53,279 bases of DNA from Anaerolineae bacterium. Lineage in GTDB: Bacteria > Chloroflexota > Anaerolineae > Aggregatilineales > Phototrophicaceae. A program made the position numbers and the translations under genes. Shown here piece by piece: positions 1 through 8,422 of the stretch. The stretch spans positions 1 through 53,279 of the forward strand of contig JAIOHM010000154.1 in assembly GCA_019912965.1 (NCBI GenBank). Direction: 5' to 3'. The notes beneath the pieces are model-generated. The model ran no database searches, was not told where the DNA came from, and saw only the letters and a list, made by a program, of their open reading frames with translations. Position 1 is the stretch's first letter. The number at the start of each line of letters is the position of its first letter.

Positions 1-43
1 GCTTCGCACAGACACCGAGAACACAGAGAGAAAATGCTGGAAA

Positions 44-68
44 AGAGGTCAGCGATGGCCTCTTTTTT
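44..68 (+). terminator. Rho-independent terminator of a gene ending before the window
   Basis: A 7-bp stem (AGAGGTC / GGCCTCT, one G-T wobble) with a 6-base loop is followed by a run of T. An A-run on the other side gives weaker terminator potential on the minus strand as well. It probably ends a plus-strand transcript whose gene lies left of the window. Confidence 0.6.
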
Positions 69-187
69 GCGTCCCAAAAAAGGCGGTCGAAAAGGGCGAT
101 TTTTTGCGGAAGTTTCGCTCGTTTTCCAAAACGTGCGCTGAAGCGCAGGGTTTTGGTGGTGGATGCGGGAAAGTTCCAAAATTCTAT

Positions 188-234
188 CCCCTCCCTAAAT
201 CCCTCTCCACAACGTGGGGAGGGACTTGAAGCGT
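188..234 (-). repeat. Hairpin plus G-run repeat (sense to the PPOX gene)
   Basis: One copy of the dispersed element that recurs at about 7.27, 7.66, 9.42, 9.95, 12.14, 12.86, 13.08, 28.86 and 29.17 kb. A C-rich arm and a G-rich arm form a hairpin (CCTCTCCAC / GTGGGGAGG). The extra G-runs lie on the minus strand, downstream of the minus-strand flavoprotein gene. Confidence 0.7.
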
Positions 235-461
235 GTTCACCCGACGGCGCAGTAAAGCTGGCGGGTTGCTGCGGTAGGGGTGGGCTTTGTTGAAAAGATA
301 CCCGTATGCTGCGGCGGCTGTTTCAGCAGATTGCTGCCGGGCAGGATGGGTGGCGGCGGCAAATACGGGAAAGTTCTGCCGAAGATTCGGAAAGGGCTGT
401 GCTGCCGCTGTATTCGCTGCATGGTGGGATACCCCTTATGGCAATCCACAATCGCCCGCGT
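235..461. other. No recognisable gene
   Basis: About 230 bases between the repeat and the 3' end of the PPOX gene. Short open frames exist on both strands, but none has a ribosome site, recognisable domain or composition arguing for coding. I see nothing else here. Confidence 0.5.
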
Positions 462-1082
462 TTAATACAATTCGGTTTGTTCTTCCTCGGCGACCATCGC
501 GTCGGCTTCGGCAACGCTGATGTCGAGGCGGGCGTGCCGGACGATGGCCTCTCCCAGCGAGACCAACTCATCATGTCCCTGTTCGTCCGCCCACAACCCC
601 GACCGCACGACACATTTGGTGCAGTGGAAAAAGGCTTCGTTGACCGTCACGGCGATGACGAAGATGGGCAATTTGCCCTGCATGGTGAAGCGTTCGCGCA
701 CGTCCTCGTCGCGCACAATCTGCGCCGTACCGTTGACGCGCAGGGTTTCGCGGCGACCCGGCACGAGAAACAGCAGCCCGATATTGGGATTTTGCAGGAC
801 ATTGGACAGTGTATCCCCACGCTGATTACCGGGACGGTCTGGAATCAGCAGCGTTTGGCTATCCATGACCTGCACGAATCCGGCGGGATCTCCTTTTGGC
901 GAGACATCCATACTGCCATTGGCGGCGGTTGAGCCGAGCAGTACAAACGGCGATTTCGCAATAAAGGCGCGGCATATATCATCAATTTCGGGGATAACCT
1001 TGTTTAACGCGGCCTTACCTGCATAGCCTAAAATTTCCCGGAGTTCGGCTTCGGTCTGAATCACCTGCTTAAATGCGCTCAT
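462..1082 (-). CDS. PPOX-type FMN-binding flavoprotein (pyridoxamine 5'-phosphate oxidase-like)
   Basis: A 206-residue cytosolic split-barrel flavoprotein. The stretch DVSPKGDP (59-66), the phosphate-binding RPGNQRGDT (83-91), LRVNG (114-118) and the C-terminal HCTKC...RSGLW (153-164) match the subfamily of PPOX proteins annotated as MSMEG_1061-like. These proteins bind FMN or a related deazaflavin and reduce small substrates; the substrate is unknown. Length is normal for the family. It is transcribed alone on the minus strand. A plausible promoter (TCGACA, 17 bp, TATTCT on the minus strand) lies at 1190-1162, inside a short repeat that recurs near 27.5 kb. Family assignment is firm; the reaction is not. 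Confidence 0.9.
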   Translation of the reverse strand: MSAFKQVIQTEAELREILGYAGKAALNKVIPEIDDICRAFIAKSPFVLLGSTAANGSMDVSPKGDPAGFVQVMDSQTLLIPDRPGNQRGDTLSNVLQNPNIGLLFLVPGRRETLRVNGTAQIVRDEDVRERFTMQGKLPIFVIAVTVNEAFFHCTKCVVRSGLWADEQGHDELVSLGEAIVRHARLDISVAEADAMVAEEEQTELY

Positions 1083-1161
1083 ATTTCTGCTTTAGTTTTC
1101 CGAGGAGCTGTTTATCACTCCCTCGTCATCCACTGGTTCGTCGTTGACCATCACCAATTTC

Positions 1162-1210
1162 AGAATAGCACACAAGTTCGTATCTGTCGATTATAAAATG
1201 ATTTGAAAGT
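1162..1210 (-). promoter_or_regulatory. Promoter-bearing short repeat, copy 1
   Basis: Read on the minus strand, a -35-like TCGACA (1190-1185), a 17-base spacer and a -10-like TATTCT (1167-1162) point at the PPOX gene. The surrounding block of about 43 bases is close to identical (about 37 matches) to 27532-27574, and both copies begin within a few bases of a minus-strand stop codon. Promoter activity is inferred. Confidence 0.5.
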
Positions 1211-1213
1211 GAG

Positions 1214-1738
1214 CTATTCCCCATAATGCTCACGGATGCTGGCGAGATGGTGGCGTTCGTGTCCGGCGAGGTGATAAATAGCAGCGCGAACGCTCATGAT
1301 ATGCCCATTGGCGATGCCCGCGCGTTCATAGGCTGATTCCGGCAGGTTCTTGAACAGGGTGATGGTGGCAGCGCGAACAGCGATGTATTCCTCCAGAATA
1401 TCCTCAAGCGTCCGGTCGTTTGCCCCGGCGTTGGCAGCAAATAACAACTGGTCGAAACCGGGAAGTTCGGTGGTATCGCCCCGTGCGAACCGCAGGGCGC
1501 GGTAACTGTAGATGCGTTCGTCGTCGATGATATGCACCAGAATATCCTTGACCGTCCATTCGCCGGGGGCATGCGGAATACTCAGTTTGTTTTCCGGCAG
1601 CGCACGCACCGTCTCTTTGACGATCTGCAAATAGGTTTCGAGGTGTTGCAACACCAACCCATCATCCGGTAACAGGTCTATATACATGATGGCATAAGGG
1701 GCATATTCGCCTTCGTTGGGCTTCGGAATGAGTTTCAT
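1214..1738 (-). CDS. DinB/YfiT-type four-helix-bundle metal-binding protein
   Basis: A 174-residue DinB superfamily protein. The start at 1738 is chosen because a GGAGG ribosome site lies 7 bases upstream; the longer frame to 1780 lacks one. The segment WTVKDILVHIIDDE gives the first metal-ligand histidine, and the end of the protein has AGHERHH, the usual second and third ligands. Members are thiol transferases, dehydratases or damage-induced proteins of unknown reaction. The gene stands alone on the minus strand, with the PPOX gene next downstream but separated by its own promoter. Family confident, function open. Confidence 0.88.
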   Translation of the reverse strand: MKLIPKPNEGEYAPYAIMYIDLLPDDGLVLQHLETYLQIVKETVRALPENKLSIPHAPGEWTVKDILVHIIDDERIYSYRALRFARGDTTELPGFDQLLFAANAGANDRTLEDILEEYIAVRAATITLFKNLPESAYERAGIANGHIMSVRAAIYHLAGHERHHLASIREHYGE

Positions 1739-1864
1739 GGTCACAGCCTCCGGGAAAAGAATTTGAACCACAGACGACACAGCGTTTTCGCAGTGCGATT
1801 ATATTTTCAGAGCAGATGTCAGGCAAAAGCAAGCCGGGCATGGTAGATTTTGGATGTCGATCTA

Positions 1865-1873
1865 TGCTATACT
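1865..1873 (+). promoter_or_regulatory. Extended -10 promoter element
   Basis: TGCTATACT, an extended -10 motif, lies about 110 bases before the small gene starting near 1984. No good -35 is seen at 17 bases, which is tolerated by extended -10 promoters. Confidence 0.4.
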
Positions 1874-1983
1874 CGCAATGAAGTTCGCAACTTGTACGGA
1901 TTTTTCGTTATGTTTCAGTACAAGCCAGTTGCCTTTATCCACTACCTATACGCCATCAGCAACTTCCTCACCTGCCAACTATT

Positions 1984-2331
1984 GTGGGAATCGATATGAT
2001 GTTAAAACAATCTCATCAGCTTAAGACCCATGAACGGCTGGATGTAAAACTGCGGGAAGATGATCTTTATACGCTGCTGTACACCTATGTGGATGCCTTC
2101 GCGCCGACGCCGGATTTGATGGTCTTCACGGGTAAAAAACGGTCGGCGGCTGAAATCAAAGTCAGCATCGACCAGAGCCTTAAACAACTGCGTAACACCC
2201 ATCAGGTTGATTTTTCACCCGTAGCCCAAAAGGTCTTTGATCTGGTCGGCAAAGCGTTATATGACCCGGCAAGAAACTACCTGCGCGACCGCATCCAGAA
2301 GGTGGAGCAGGAAATTAAAACCCTGAAGTAG
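1984..2331 (+). CDS. Hypothetical protein, 115 residues
   Basis: I do not recognise this protein. It is a soluble, charged, probably all-helical polypeptide with an aromatic patch (LYTLLYTYVDAF, about 29-40) and a Lys/Glu-rich C-terminal helix that could form a coiled coil. The GTG at 1984 and the ATGs at 1996 and 1999 are all possible starts; none has a strong ribosome site. An extended -10 promoter at 1865-1873 supports expression. It converges with the minus-strand gene ending at 2339, only 7 bases away. Confidence 0.6.
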   Translation: MGIDMMLKQSHQLKTHERLDVKLREDDLYTLLYTYVDAFAPTPDLMVFTGKKRSAAEIKVSIDQSLKQLRNTHQVDFSPVAQKVFDLVGKALYDPARNYLRDRIQKVEQEIKTLK

Positions 2332-2338
2332 CCAGCGG

Positions 2339-2815
2339 TTATAAATCGGGGCTTTCTTCGCACGGCGTTCGATCTTTAATGAAATCATCACTATCGCGCA
2401 AATCCGGGATGATGTATTCGACATTATCCGGGTAGTTTTGTGCCTCGAAATCGCTGGGACGGATACGAGACGGGGCAATATTATCGCGCGGAATGATATA
2501 TACAACGGGAAAAGCGTCGGCTATTTCAGCGTCGAGAATCTGCAAATGTATGGCTGTTTTCAAGTCATCGCTTAACATGTCATTATTCAGGGCGATGGCT
2601 TTTAATTTCTGTTTGTGGTCAAACCAGATGTTGGCGTAAATAAGTTCCCCGACGGATACCCTGCACCATAATTCGCGGATGATCTTTGGATTGGAAGACG
2701 GATCGTTGGTGGAGGCATCAAATTCCCCGGCAACATAGACAAAATATTGTCCATAAACCGTTTGGGCAATCTTATCCGCGAGATGGGTCTGGGTTGAATA
2801 GAAGTGCTGCGTCAT
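2339..2815 (-). CDS. Hypothetical protein, 158 residues
   Basis: Function not recognised. From the methionine at 2815 (MTQHFYSTQ) the protein is soluble and acidic with no signal peptide. An upstream extension in frame to 2860 would add a hydrophobic start, but no ribosome site supports either one. The middle contains a Trp/Phe-rich strand pattern (ELWCRVSVGELIYANIWFD), and the C-terminus is rich in Asp, Pro and Glu. It converges with the gene ending at 2331 and is not in an obvious operon with the decarboxylase. Confidence 0.55.
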   Translation of the reverse strand: MTQHFYSTQTHLADKIAQTVYGQYFVYVAGEFDASTNDPSSNPKIIRELWCRVSVGELIYANIWFDHKQKLKAIALNNDMLSDDLKTAIHLQILDAEIADAFPVVYIIPRDNIAPSRIRPSDFEAQNYPDNVEYIIPDLRDSDDFIKDRTPCEESPDL

Positions 2816-2944
2816 GTAGGCGTCATTCCCCGATACGATAACACCTACGAAACATAGCAACGTCCAGAACTTATGTCAATCTACCCGAAGTAGGGGCATA
2901 AGGAGTCGCGGTCGGGCAGATTGACCTTCAAACAGCAGTACGAT

Positions 2945-4408
2945 CTATGACTGCGCCACAGCTAATGCTCGCCCCAATTCAACCACTTTTTCGACCAGCA
3001 TATCGAAATCTGCATAGCTGCTCCGATGGTTGACGTTTGCCATGCGCAGGCAGTATTGACCGTTGATGGTGGCATTGGAAACCAGCGCAACACCGCTTTC
3101 GTGCAACCGCAGCAGCAGTTCTTTATTGAGGGCATCGAGTGCTTCGGGCGACAATCCGCTTTGTACATAACGGAAACAGACGATATTCAACGGCGCGGGC
3201 GCGGTGCATTCCAGCTCTGGGGAACGTTCAATCAGGGAGACGAGATATTGCGTCTGTTCAATATTCATCTGGATGCTGTTACCGATTTGTTCGACCCCAT
3301 GTGTTTTTAAGGCCATCCAGACTTTTAATGCCCGAAAACTTCTGGAAAGCTGCAAACCATAATCCGTAAGCCAAACCTTTGCCCCACTCGCCCCACGATC
3401 CCCATGCGCTAAATAATCCGGCGTCAGGGTAAAGGTGTTGTAGTGGGCTGCCCGCGATTTGACCAGAACACAGGCGGCTTCAAATGGCAGCGACATCCAT
3501 TTATGCATATCAAAGGCGAGAGAGTCGGCGCGTTCCATTCCATTGATTAAATATTTGGACTGTTCCGTAAAAGCAACCAATGCCCCGAACGCGCCATCAA
3601 TATGCAGCCACAGATTATGCTCGGCGCAAAGATCAGCCAGCGCGTTCAGATCATCATAAGCGCCCGTTTTGACTGTGCCTGCCGAACCGATGACACAAAA
3701 GGGCAAATAACCCGCCGCTTTATCGGCTTCAATCGCTTGGCGTAATGCATCCAGCTTGATTTGATAATTTTCATCAACCGGAATGAAGCGGATGGAATCA
3801 CGTCCAAGACCAAGCACCTCGGCATTTTTCTGATGACAGCTATGGGCTTCCACCGAGGTATACAGCACCATGCGGGGCAGATCGCCTTGCAGCCCAACCT
3901 TCCGAATATCAACCGGGGCTTTGGTGTTGCGGGCAACCGTCAAACCAACGAAGTTTGCCATCGACGCGCCGCTGATGAGAATCCCGCTGGCGTCCGCCGG
4001 AAATCCCATAATTTCCTTGAGCCAGTTCAAGACCTGTAATTCAACATACGTGCCGATATGTTCCGCCCCGCCGACTTGCGCCGAAATCGCGCCCGTCAAT
4101 AACTCCGCCAACATCCCCAGCGGCGTACCCGTGCCAATCACCCAGCCCCAGAAGCGCGGATGGGTATTGCCCAATGGATAGGGGAGAATGGTTTGCTTAA
4201 AGTCCTCGTAAACAGCCGTTTCAGAACTCCCCGACATCGGGAGGGATTCTTTAAAGTGATTCTTGACATCATCAGGAATCGGCTGCCAGACAGGCTTTTC
4301 GCGGAGGGTCTGCAAATAATCCAGCATGTCATCCATCATTTGATGACCGAGTTGGCGAAATTCCTCCCAATTTTGTGGATCAAGCGTGTGTTCAGATTGT
4401 TCGGTCAT
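2945..4408 (-). CDS. Pyridoxal-dependent group II decarboxylase (aromatic-amino-acid/glutamate type)
   Basis: A 487-residue fold-type I PLP decarboxylase that would release CO2 from an amino acid, probably aromatic. The PLP lysine is Lys303 in FDMHKW, His189 in VEAHSCH stacks on the cofactor, and Asp271 in HIDGAFG pairs with the pyridine nitrogen. NTHPRFWGW (81-89) is the usual N-terminal substrate-pocket motif. Length is normal for aromatic-L-amino-acid decarboxylase relatives. The gene is divergent from an AraC-type regulator starting 88 bases away, which is the likely controller. Substrate cannot be fixed from the sequence. Confidence 0.93.
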   Translation of the reverse strand: MTEQSEHTLDPQNWEEFRQLGHQMMDDMLDYLQTLREKPVWQPIPDDVKNHFKESLPMSGSSETAVYEDFKQTILPYPLGNTHPRFWGWVIGTGTPLGMLAELLTGAISAQVGGAEHIGTYVELQVLNWLKEIMGFPADASGILISGASMANFVGLTVARNTKAPVDIRKVGLQGDLPRMVLYTSVEAHSCHQKNAEVLGLGRDSIRFIPVDENYQIKLDALRQAIEADKAAGYLPFCVIGSAGTVKTGAYDDLNALADLCAEHNLWLHIDGAFGALVAFTEQSKYLINGMERADSLAFDMHKWMSLPFEAACVLVKSRAAHYNTFTLTPDYLAHGDRGASGAKVWLTDYGLQLSRSFRALKVWMALKTHGVEQIGNSIQMNIEQTQYLVSLIERSPELECTAPAPLNIVCFRYVQSGLSPEALDALNKELLLRLHESGVALVSNATINGQYCLRMANVNHRSSYADFDMLVEKVVELGRALAVAQS

Positions 4409-4496
4409 AGCGTATTCCTACCTCTGGAGAAAGACTGATAATCATCATATAGTGGTTGAATTGAACGAACAATGATTTTGCATACGGAGTTTCTGA

Positions 4497-5420
4497 TTGA
4501 GCGTACAGTTTGACGTATTCAGCGACATCCTGAACATGATCCGGTTGAGTGGCACAGTTTATTTCCGGCTCAACTTTGGGTCAGATTGGGCGATGGAAAT
4601 ACCGCCATCGCCTTATAAGATGTTCTACATTGTCGAAAGTGGAGACTGTTGGCTCAGGGGTAATTTCACCGAGTCGCCAATCCGGTTAAAGGCTGGCGAT
4701 ATTCTGACCTTTCCACATGGTGATTATCATCTGTTGAGTGGAACGACTGATGATATTCCGCCGCAAGCGCACACCGCGATATTGGAAGCACATCGAACCG
4801 GAAAATCGTTTTATCAGGATGACGAGGCCTGTACAACGCTCGTTTGGGGGCACATCGCGTTTCAGAAAAACATCCTCCATCCATTTTTGGAACACCTGCC
4901 GCCGCTGATTCATATCCGTAGCGCAGAACGCAGTGATATGGATTGGCTGAAATCCATCACCAACAAAATTATTCAGGAATCACAATCGCCGCAGCCCGGT
5001 TCAAGCGTGGTGATTGATCGCCTGTCTGAGCTTTTACACATCTACATGTTAAGAGCATTTATGCTGGAACAAGCCACGCCGGACAGCTATTGGAAAGTGT
5101 TCAGTGACCTGCAAATTTATCAGGCGCTGCAACATATCCATAGCGATCCGGCAGCCGATTGGACGCTTGAGTCGCTGGCCTATAAAGTGGGGGTATCCAG
5201 AACACTGCTTGCCACCCGATTCAAAGAAAAAGTCGGTATGACACCTATGCGTTACATTACCCTGTGGCGGATGCAAAAAGCACTGGATTTACTGGAGACA
5301 ACAACGCTGTCTACCTATGATGTTGCACAGCGCGTAGGGTATGGTTCTGAGGAAGCACTGACACGCGCCTTTCAACGGCAGTTTCATATGACGCCGAGTA
5401 AAGCCCGACAGCTTCCGTAG
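4497..5420 (+). CDS. AraC-family transcriptional regulator with N-terminal cupin
   Basis: A 307-residue regulator. The N-terminal half is an AraC-type cupin effector domain (starts DVFSDILNMIRLSGTVYFRL, then a GDILTFPHGDYH barrel motif). The C-terminal 100 residues carry two helix-turn-helices ending in the family pattern VGYGSEEALTRAFQRQFHMTPSKAR. A TTG start at 4497 is chosen because GGAG lies 8 bases upstream and the cupin family begins about here. It diverges from the PLP decarboxylase, so control of that gene and of itself from the shared 88-base region is likely. The effector is unknown. Confidence 0.9.
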   Translation: MSVQFDVFSDILNMIRLSGTVYFRLNFGSDWAMEIPPSPYKMFYIVESGDCWLRGNFTESPIRLKAGDILTFPHGDYHLLSGTTDDIPPQAHTAILEAHRTGKSFYQDDEACTTLVWGHIAFQKNILHPFLEHLPPLIHIRSAERSDMDWLKSITNKIIQESQSPQPGSSVVIDRLSELLHIYMLRAFMLEQATPDSYWKVFSDLQIYQALQHIHSDPAADWTLESLAYKVGVSRTLLATRFKEKVGMTPMRYITLWRMQKALDLLETTTLSTYDVAQRVGYGSEEALTRAFQRQFHMTPSKARQLP

Positions 5421-5617
5421 GAGCGAACGGGCCGGACGCCCCTTCAGGTTGATTTGCGGGCGATAAACGGTTCAATAACAGCTCGTAATCCATATCGTAG
5501 GATTACCTGCTCTTGCCTGTTTATCAGACTTTTTTACTGTTTATTCCAGTGGATGGATTGACAGAAATGCGGGTTCTGACTACGCTTAAAAACGTGCAAT
5601 TCAGCACGAGGATTATG

Positions 5618-5695
5618 ATGAACGGTATCTTTCTGACCGATGTTTCGATGGCAGATGCGGCGCAGCATAGGACAGGTGCATCTGCTGCTGCGTAA
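5618..5695 (+). CDS. Possible leader peptide upstream of the exporter gene
   Basis: An ATG with the ribosome site GAGGA five bases upstream opens a 25-codon frame (starts MNGIFLTDVS, ends GASAAA). It ends 26 bases before a strong terminator hairpin, which itself precedes the MFS exporter gene. This order (short peptide, terminator, drug exporter) is that of attenuation-controlled resistance genes. It does not resemble a known leader peptide, so this is a proposal only. Confidence 0.3.
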   Translation: MNGIFLTDVSMADAAQHRTGASAAA

Positions 5696-5721
5696 TACCG
5701 TTCTAAAATAGAAAATCGGTG

Positions 5722-5753
5722 ACGGCTGTGGATGACCTCCGCAGCCGTTTTTT
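5722..5753 (+). terminator. Intrinsic terminator or attenuator before the MFS exporter
   Basis: An 11-bp stem (ACGGCTGTGGA / TCCGCAGCCGT, one wobble) with a 5-base loop is followed by six T. It lies after the AraC regulator and the possible leader peptide, and 68 bases before the exporter start. It could simply end the regulator transcript or act as an attenuator. Confidence 0.75.
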
Positions 5754-5820
5754 ATTTCCCAGTCAAGGTAAGGGCGCAACATGCTGCGCCCCGACAACCG
5801 ATTATCACAAGGAAGGTTGT

Positions 5821-7203
5821 ATGCGTACCCAAATTGCTCGTTTAAGTGGCATGCAGAAGTTCACCATTATCTGGTTCGGGCAGATGCTTTCAATGTTCGG
5901 CACAGCCACCACCCGGTTCGCGCTTTTAGTCTGGGCGTATCAACAAACCGGGGAAGCCACGACGGTTGCTCTGCTCGGCTTTTTCTCGTTCATTCTGTAT
6001 GTGCTGCTCAGTCCGGTGGCTGGTGTGCTGATCGACCGCTTCGACCGCCGCCTGATTATGATCGTCGCTGATCTGGGCGCGGCCTTGATGACCGCTATGC
6101 TGCTGGGCTTGTACCTTTCCGGCGGGTTGCAAATCTGGCATCTGTATCTAGCCGAAGCCCTCACAGGCGCTTTCGAGGCCTTCCAGGTTCCGGCCTATTC
6201 CGCCGCGTCCACCATGCTGGTTTCAAAGGAGCAGTACGGGCGCATTAACGGAATGCGTTCGCTGGCACAGTCGGCCTCGCAGGTGATCGCTCCGGTGCTG
6301 GCGGGTCTTATTCTGCGCTTTATTGATCTGCGCGGCGTGATGATTGTTGACCTGATTTCGTTCGGCTTTGCTTTCATCCCCCTGCTGCTGATCGCCATCC
6401 CGCATCCGAAAGGTCAGATGGATTCTGAAAATAAGGTTCAATCCAGTGGCGGATTCTGGTCAGAGATGGCGATGGGCTTCCGCTACATCATGGGGCGGCA
6501 GGGCATGGTCGGCCTGCTGTGGATTTATTTCGGCATCAATCTGGCGGCAGCGCTGACCTACTACGCGGTGATGGCTCCGATGGTTCTGGCGCGCACGGGC
6601 AACGACGAATTGGCGTTGGGCAGTGTGCAATCGGCGATGGGAATCGCGGGGGTCATCGGCGGAATCCTGATGAGTACATGGGGCGGGCCAAAACGCCGCA
6701 TCCATGGGGTGCTGCTGTTCGGCGGAATCTCGTTCTTGATTGGGGACTTTGCGATGGCTGTTGGGCGAACCCCGGCGGCGTGGATGTTCGGCGCAGCTTT
6801 CGGGACATTCTTTGTGCCGTTCATCGTCGGCTGCGAACGGGCGATCTGGCAGTCTAAAGTTGAGCCTGCGCTGCAAGGGCGGGTGTTCGCGGTGCAGGGT
6901 ATGGTGCGTCAGCTTACCCTGCCGATTGGCTATCTGGTGGCCGGGCCGCTGGCGGATCGCATCCTCGAACCTGCCATGATGCCGGGTGGTGCGCTTGTCC
7001 CCATTTTCGGGCAGCTTATCGGCACCGGGCCGGGCGCGGGCATGGGCTTGATGTTCCTCGGCACAAGTCTGCTGGGCGGATTGGTGTGCTTCAGCGGTTA
7101 TCTGTTCCCCGCCGTGCGCCGCGTCGAAACCGACCTCCCCGACCATGACTATCAACCGGAAGCCGTCCCGCTTGCCGCCGTACCACAAGGCGAGACAGTT
7201 TAG
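5821..7203 (+). CDS. MFS exporter, MefA/macrolide-efflux type
   Basis: A 460-residue inner-membrane major facilitator with about 12 hydrophobic segments. The opening FTIIWFGQMLSMFGTATT and the loop VLIDRFDRR after the second segment fit the MFS_3 group, which contains macrolide exporters such as MefA and many uncharacterised drug or siderophore exporters. The start at 5821 has AAGGAAGG upstream; the frame extends further but overlaps the terminator hairpin. A hairpin/G-run repeat lies 67 bases after the stop. Transport function is likely; substrate unknown. Confidence 0.88.
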   Translation: MRTQIARLSGMQKFTIIWFGQMLSMFGTATTRFALLVWAYQQTGEATTVALLGFFSFILYVLLSPVAGVLIDRFDRRLIMIVADLGAALMTAMLLGLYLSGGLQIWHLYLAEALTGAFEAFQVPAYSAASTMLVSKEQYGRINGMRSLAQSASQVIAPVLAGLILRFIDLRGVMIVDLISFGFAFIPLLLIAIPHPKGQMDSENKVQSSGGFWSEMAMGFRYIMGRQGMVGLLWIYFGINLAAALTYYAVMAPMVLARTGNDELALGSVQSAMGIAGVIGGILMSTWGGPKRRIHGVLLFGGISFLIGDFAMAVGRTPAAWMFGAAFGTFFVPFIVGCERAIWQSKVEPALQGRVFAVQGMVRQLTLPIGYLVAGPLADRILEPAMMPGGALVPIFGQLIGTGPGAGMGLMFLGTSLLGGLVCFSGYLFPAVRRVETDLPDHDYQPEAVPLAAVPQGETV

Positions 7204-7270
7204 ACAATTGTTCTTCCCTAACTCCCTTCCCGCGCAAGGATGGACTTTACAGCCGTGGGTTGCTCCCCTT

Positions 7271-7308
7271 CCTCGTTTACGGGGAAGGGGCTGGGGGAAG
7301 GGGTAAAG
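7271..7308 (+). repeat. Hairpin plus G-run repeat 3' of the MFS gene
   Basis: CCCCTTCC and GGGGAAGGGG arms flank CGTTTAC; four G-runs of four or five bases separated by two-base loops (7281-7303) form a textbook G-quadruplex motif on the sense strand. It is probably part of the exporter 3' end. Confidence 0.75.
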
Positions 7309-7432
7309 TGACCCCAATTCATTAACGCTGCGTTGCGGAATTAACCCTCCAATAACCCTCAATTAATGGGGTAAAACGGCATACCCATTCACATTAGAAT
7401 CAAGTTGTAATTCGATTGAGTGGAGGTTTGCA

Positions 7433-7591
7433 GTGCGGTTTCTAGCGTTATTGGGTTCGGCCTTGAGTGCGATTTTTTCGCGCGGGAAAGCCCGCCCCAA
7501 ACAGGATCATCGGCAGTTTTACCAACAGCAGCGCGAAATGACTCAAGAGATGGAGGCGCTGGCCGTCGTCGTAAAAAGCGACCAGCACTAA
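7433..7591 (+). CDS. Small hypothetical protein, 52 residues
   Basis: A GTG start has a perfect GGAGG seven bases upstream. The product opens MRFLALLGSALSAIFSRG, a short hydrophobic segment with a positive start, then a Gln/Glu-rich helix (QFYQQQREMTQEMEAL) and a VVVKSDQH end. It could be a membrane-attached small protein. Support comes from the ribosome site, a possible -10 (TAGAAT near 7396) and the sense-strand 3' hairpin/G-run repeat at 7663-7709, the arrangement seen after other genes here. No family recognised. Confidence 0.45.
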   Translation: MRFLALLGSALSAIFSRGKARPKQDHRQFYQQQREMTQEMEALAVVVKSDQH

Positions 7592-7662
7592 TCAGGACGG
7601 ACTATTTTGAGGAGTGATTATATAAACTCCTCTAGTAAAATCGGGTATCCGAGTAAATGTTT

Positions 7663-7709
7663 TGCTCCCTTCCCTCGCGTGCGGGGGAAGGGTTGGGGAT
7701 GGGGGTAAA
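7663..7709 (+). repeat. Hairpin plus G-run repeat
   Basis: CTCCCTTCCCTC and GGGGGAAGGG arms around GCGTGC, followed by further G-runs (four runs at 7683-7705) and GTAAA. It lies 72 bases after the small gene ending at 7591, between it and the convergent AlaX-like gene. Confidence 0.75.
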
Positions 7710-7727
7710 TACGCCCTCCCTTTGCTT

Positions 7728-8369
7728 TTACGAACGGAGATAAATCTCAATCCGTTCTTTGCCCTTCCCCACATTTTTTCGCTTCAGTTCAATCTGTCCA
7801 ACTTCGCCCGTCTTTTTCAAATGTGTTCCGCCGCAGGCCACCCGTGCGAAACCCTCGATTTCCCAGTAGCGCCGCTGATTTTCCGCGTCGCTGAACGCGC
7901 TGGTAATCGGATGATTAGCCTCAATAAGTGCTTTCGCCTGCTGGTGCAGCGTCGGTAAAAGTGATGTCACGCTTTCGCCCCACAGGAAATCGATGCGCGA
8001 TTTATCCTGTGCGATGTGTGCGCCGATTTTTTCAACCGATGGCAGCGCCCGGTAGGTGAGTTCGAGAATCAGTTCAGCGGCGAAGTGCAGCCGCATCAAC
8101 CGGTAGCGCCGTTCCCAATCAATTGTCATGCTCACCGCATCACCCACATTGAGCGCATGACCACTTTCGAGCGTATAAAGAATCTCCTTGTCCGCTTTCA
8201 TCGCTTGCAGCACAGGATACCCGCCAATGGTTCCCGCGTCGCTTTCCTGCCCGCCGGAGAAGGCATAAAAAATCGTCTGCGCGACAGTCACAATGTCACC
8301 CTGCACAGCAGTGATGTGGGTATCCAATTGGGTTTGGTAGGGGTCTTGCCAGAAAAGTTTTTGAGTCAT
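7728..8369 (-). CDS. AlaX-type alanyl-tRNA editing protein
   Basis: A 213-residue free-standing editing protein related to the second additional domain of alanyl- and threonyl-tRNA synthetases. It would hydrolyse wrongly charged Ser- or Gly-tRNA(Ala). The C-terminal zinc motif is present (Cys179 and His183 in ACGGTH). The first half of the zinc site is altered: the usual HxxxH reads His95-Phe-Ala-Ala-Glu99. Whether Glu99 acts as ligand is unknown. It is divergent from the WYL regulator, 53 bases apart, with no clear ribosome site. Family firm; activity uncertain because of the substitution. Confidence 0.85.
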   Translation of the reverse strand: MTQKLFWQDPYQTQLDTHITAVQGDIVTVAQTIFYAFSGGQESDAGTIGGYPVLQAMKADKEILYTLESGHALNVGDAVSMTIDWERRYRLMRLHFAAELILELTYRALPSVEKIGAHIAQDKSRIDFLWGESVTSLLPTLHQQAKALIEANHPITSAFSDAENQRRYWEIEGFARVACGGTHLKKTGEVGQIELKRKNVGKGKERIEIYLRS

Positions 8370-8422
8370 GGCTACCGATGATATGCTTGGATGGGTAATT
8401 CTGCCAGTTCAGGAGCGAATCG

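Noticed and set aside
5513..5617. Longer version (60 codons, TTG start) of the possible leader peptide
   Set aside because: No ribosome site at the TTG; GAGGA supports only the ATG at 5618.
6460..7362. 300-codon open frame on the minus strand opposite the MFS exporter
   Set aside because: It is antisense to a clear membrane protein, has His/Arg/Gln-rich composition typical of shadow frames in GC-rich genes, and lacks a ribosome site.
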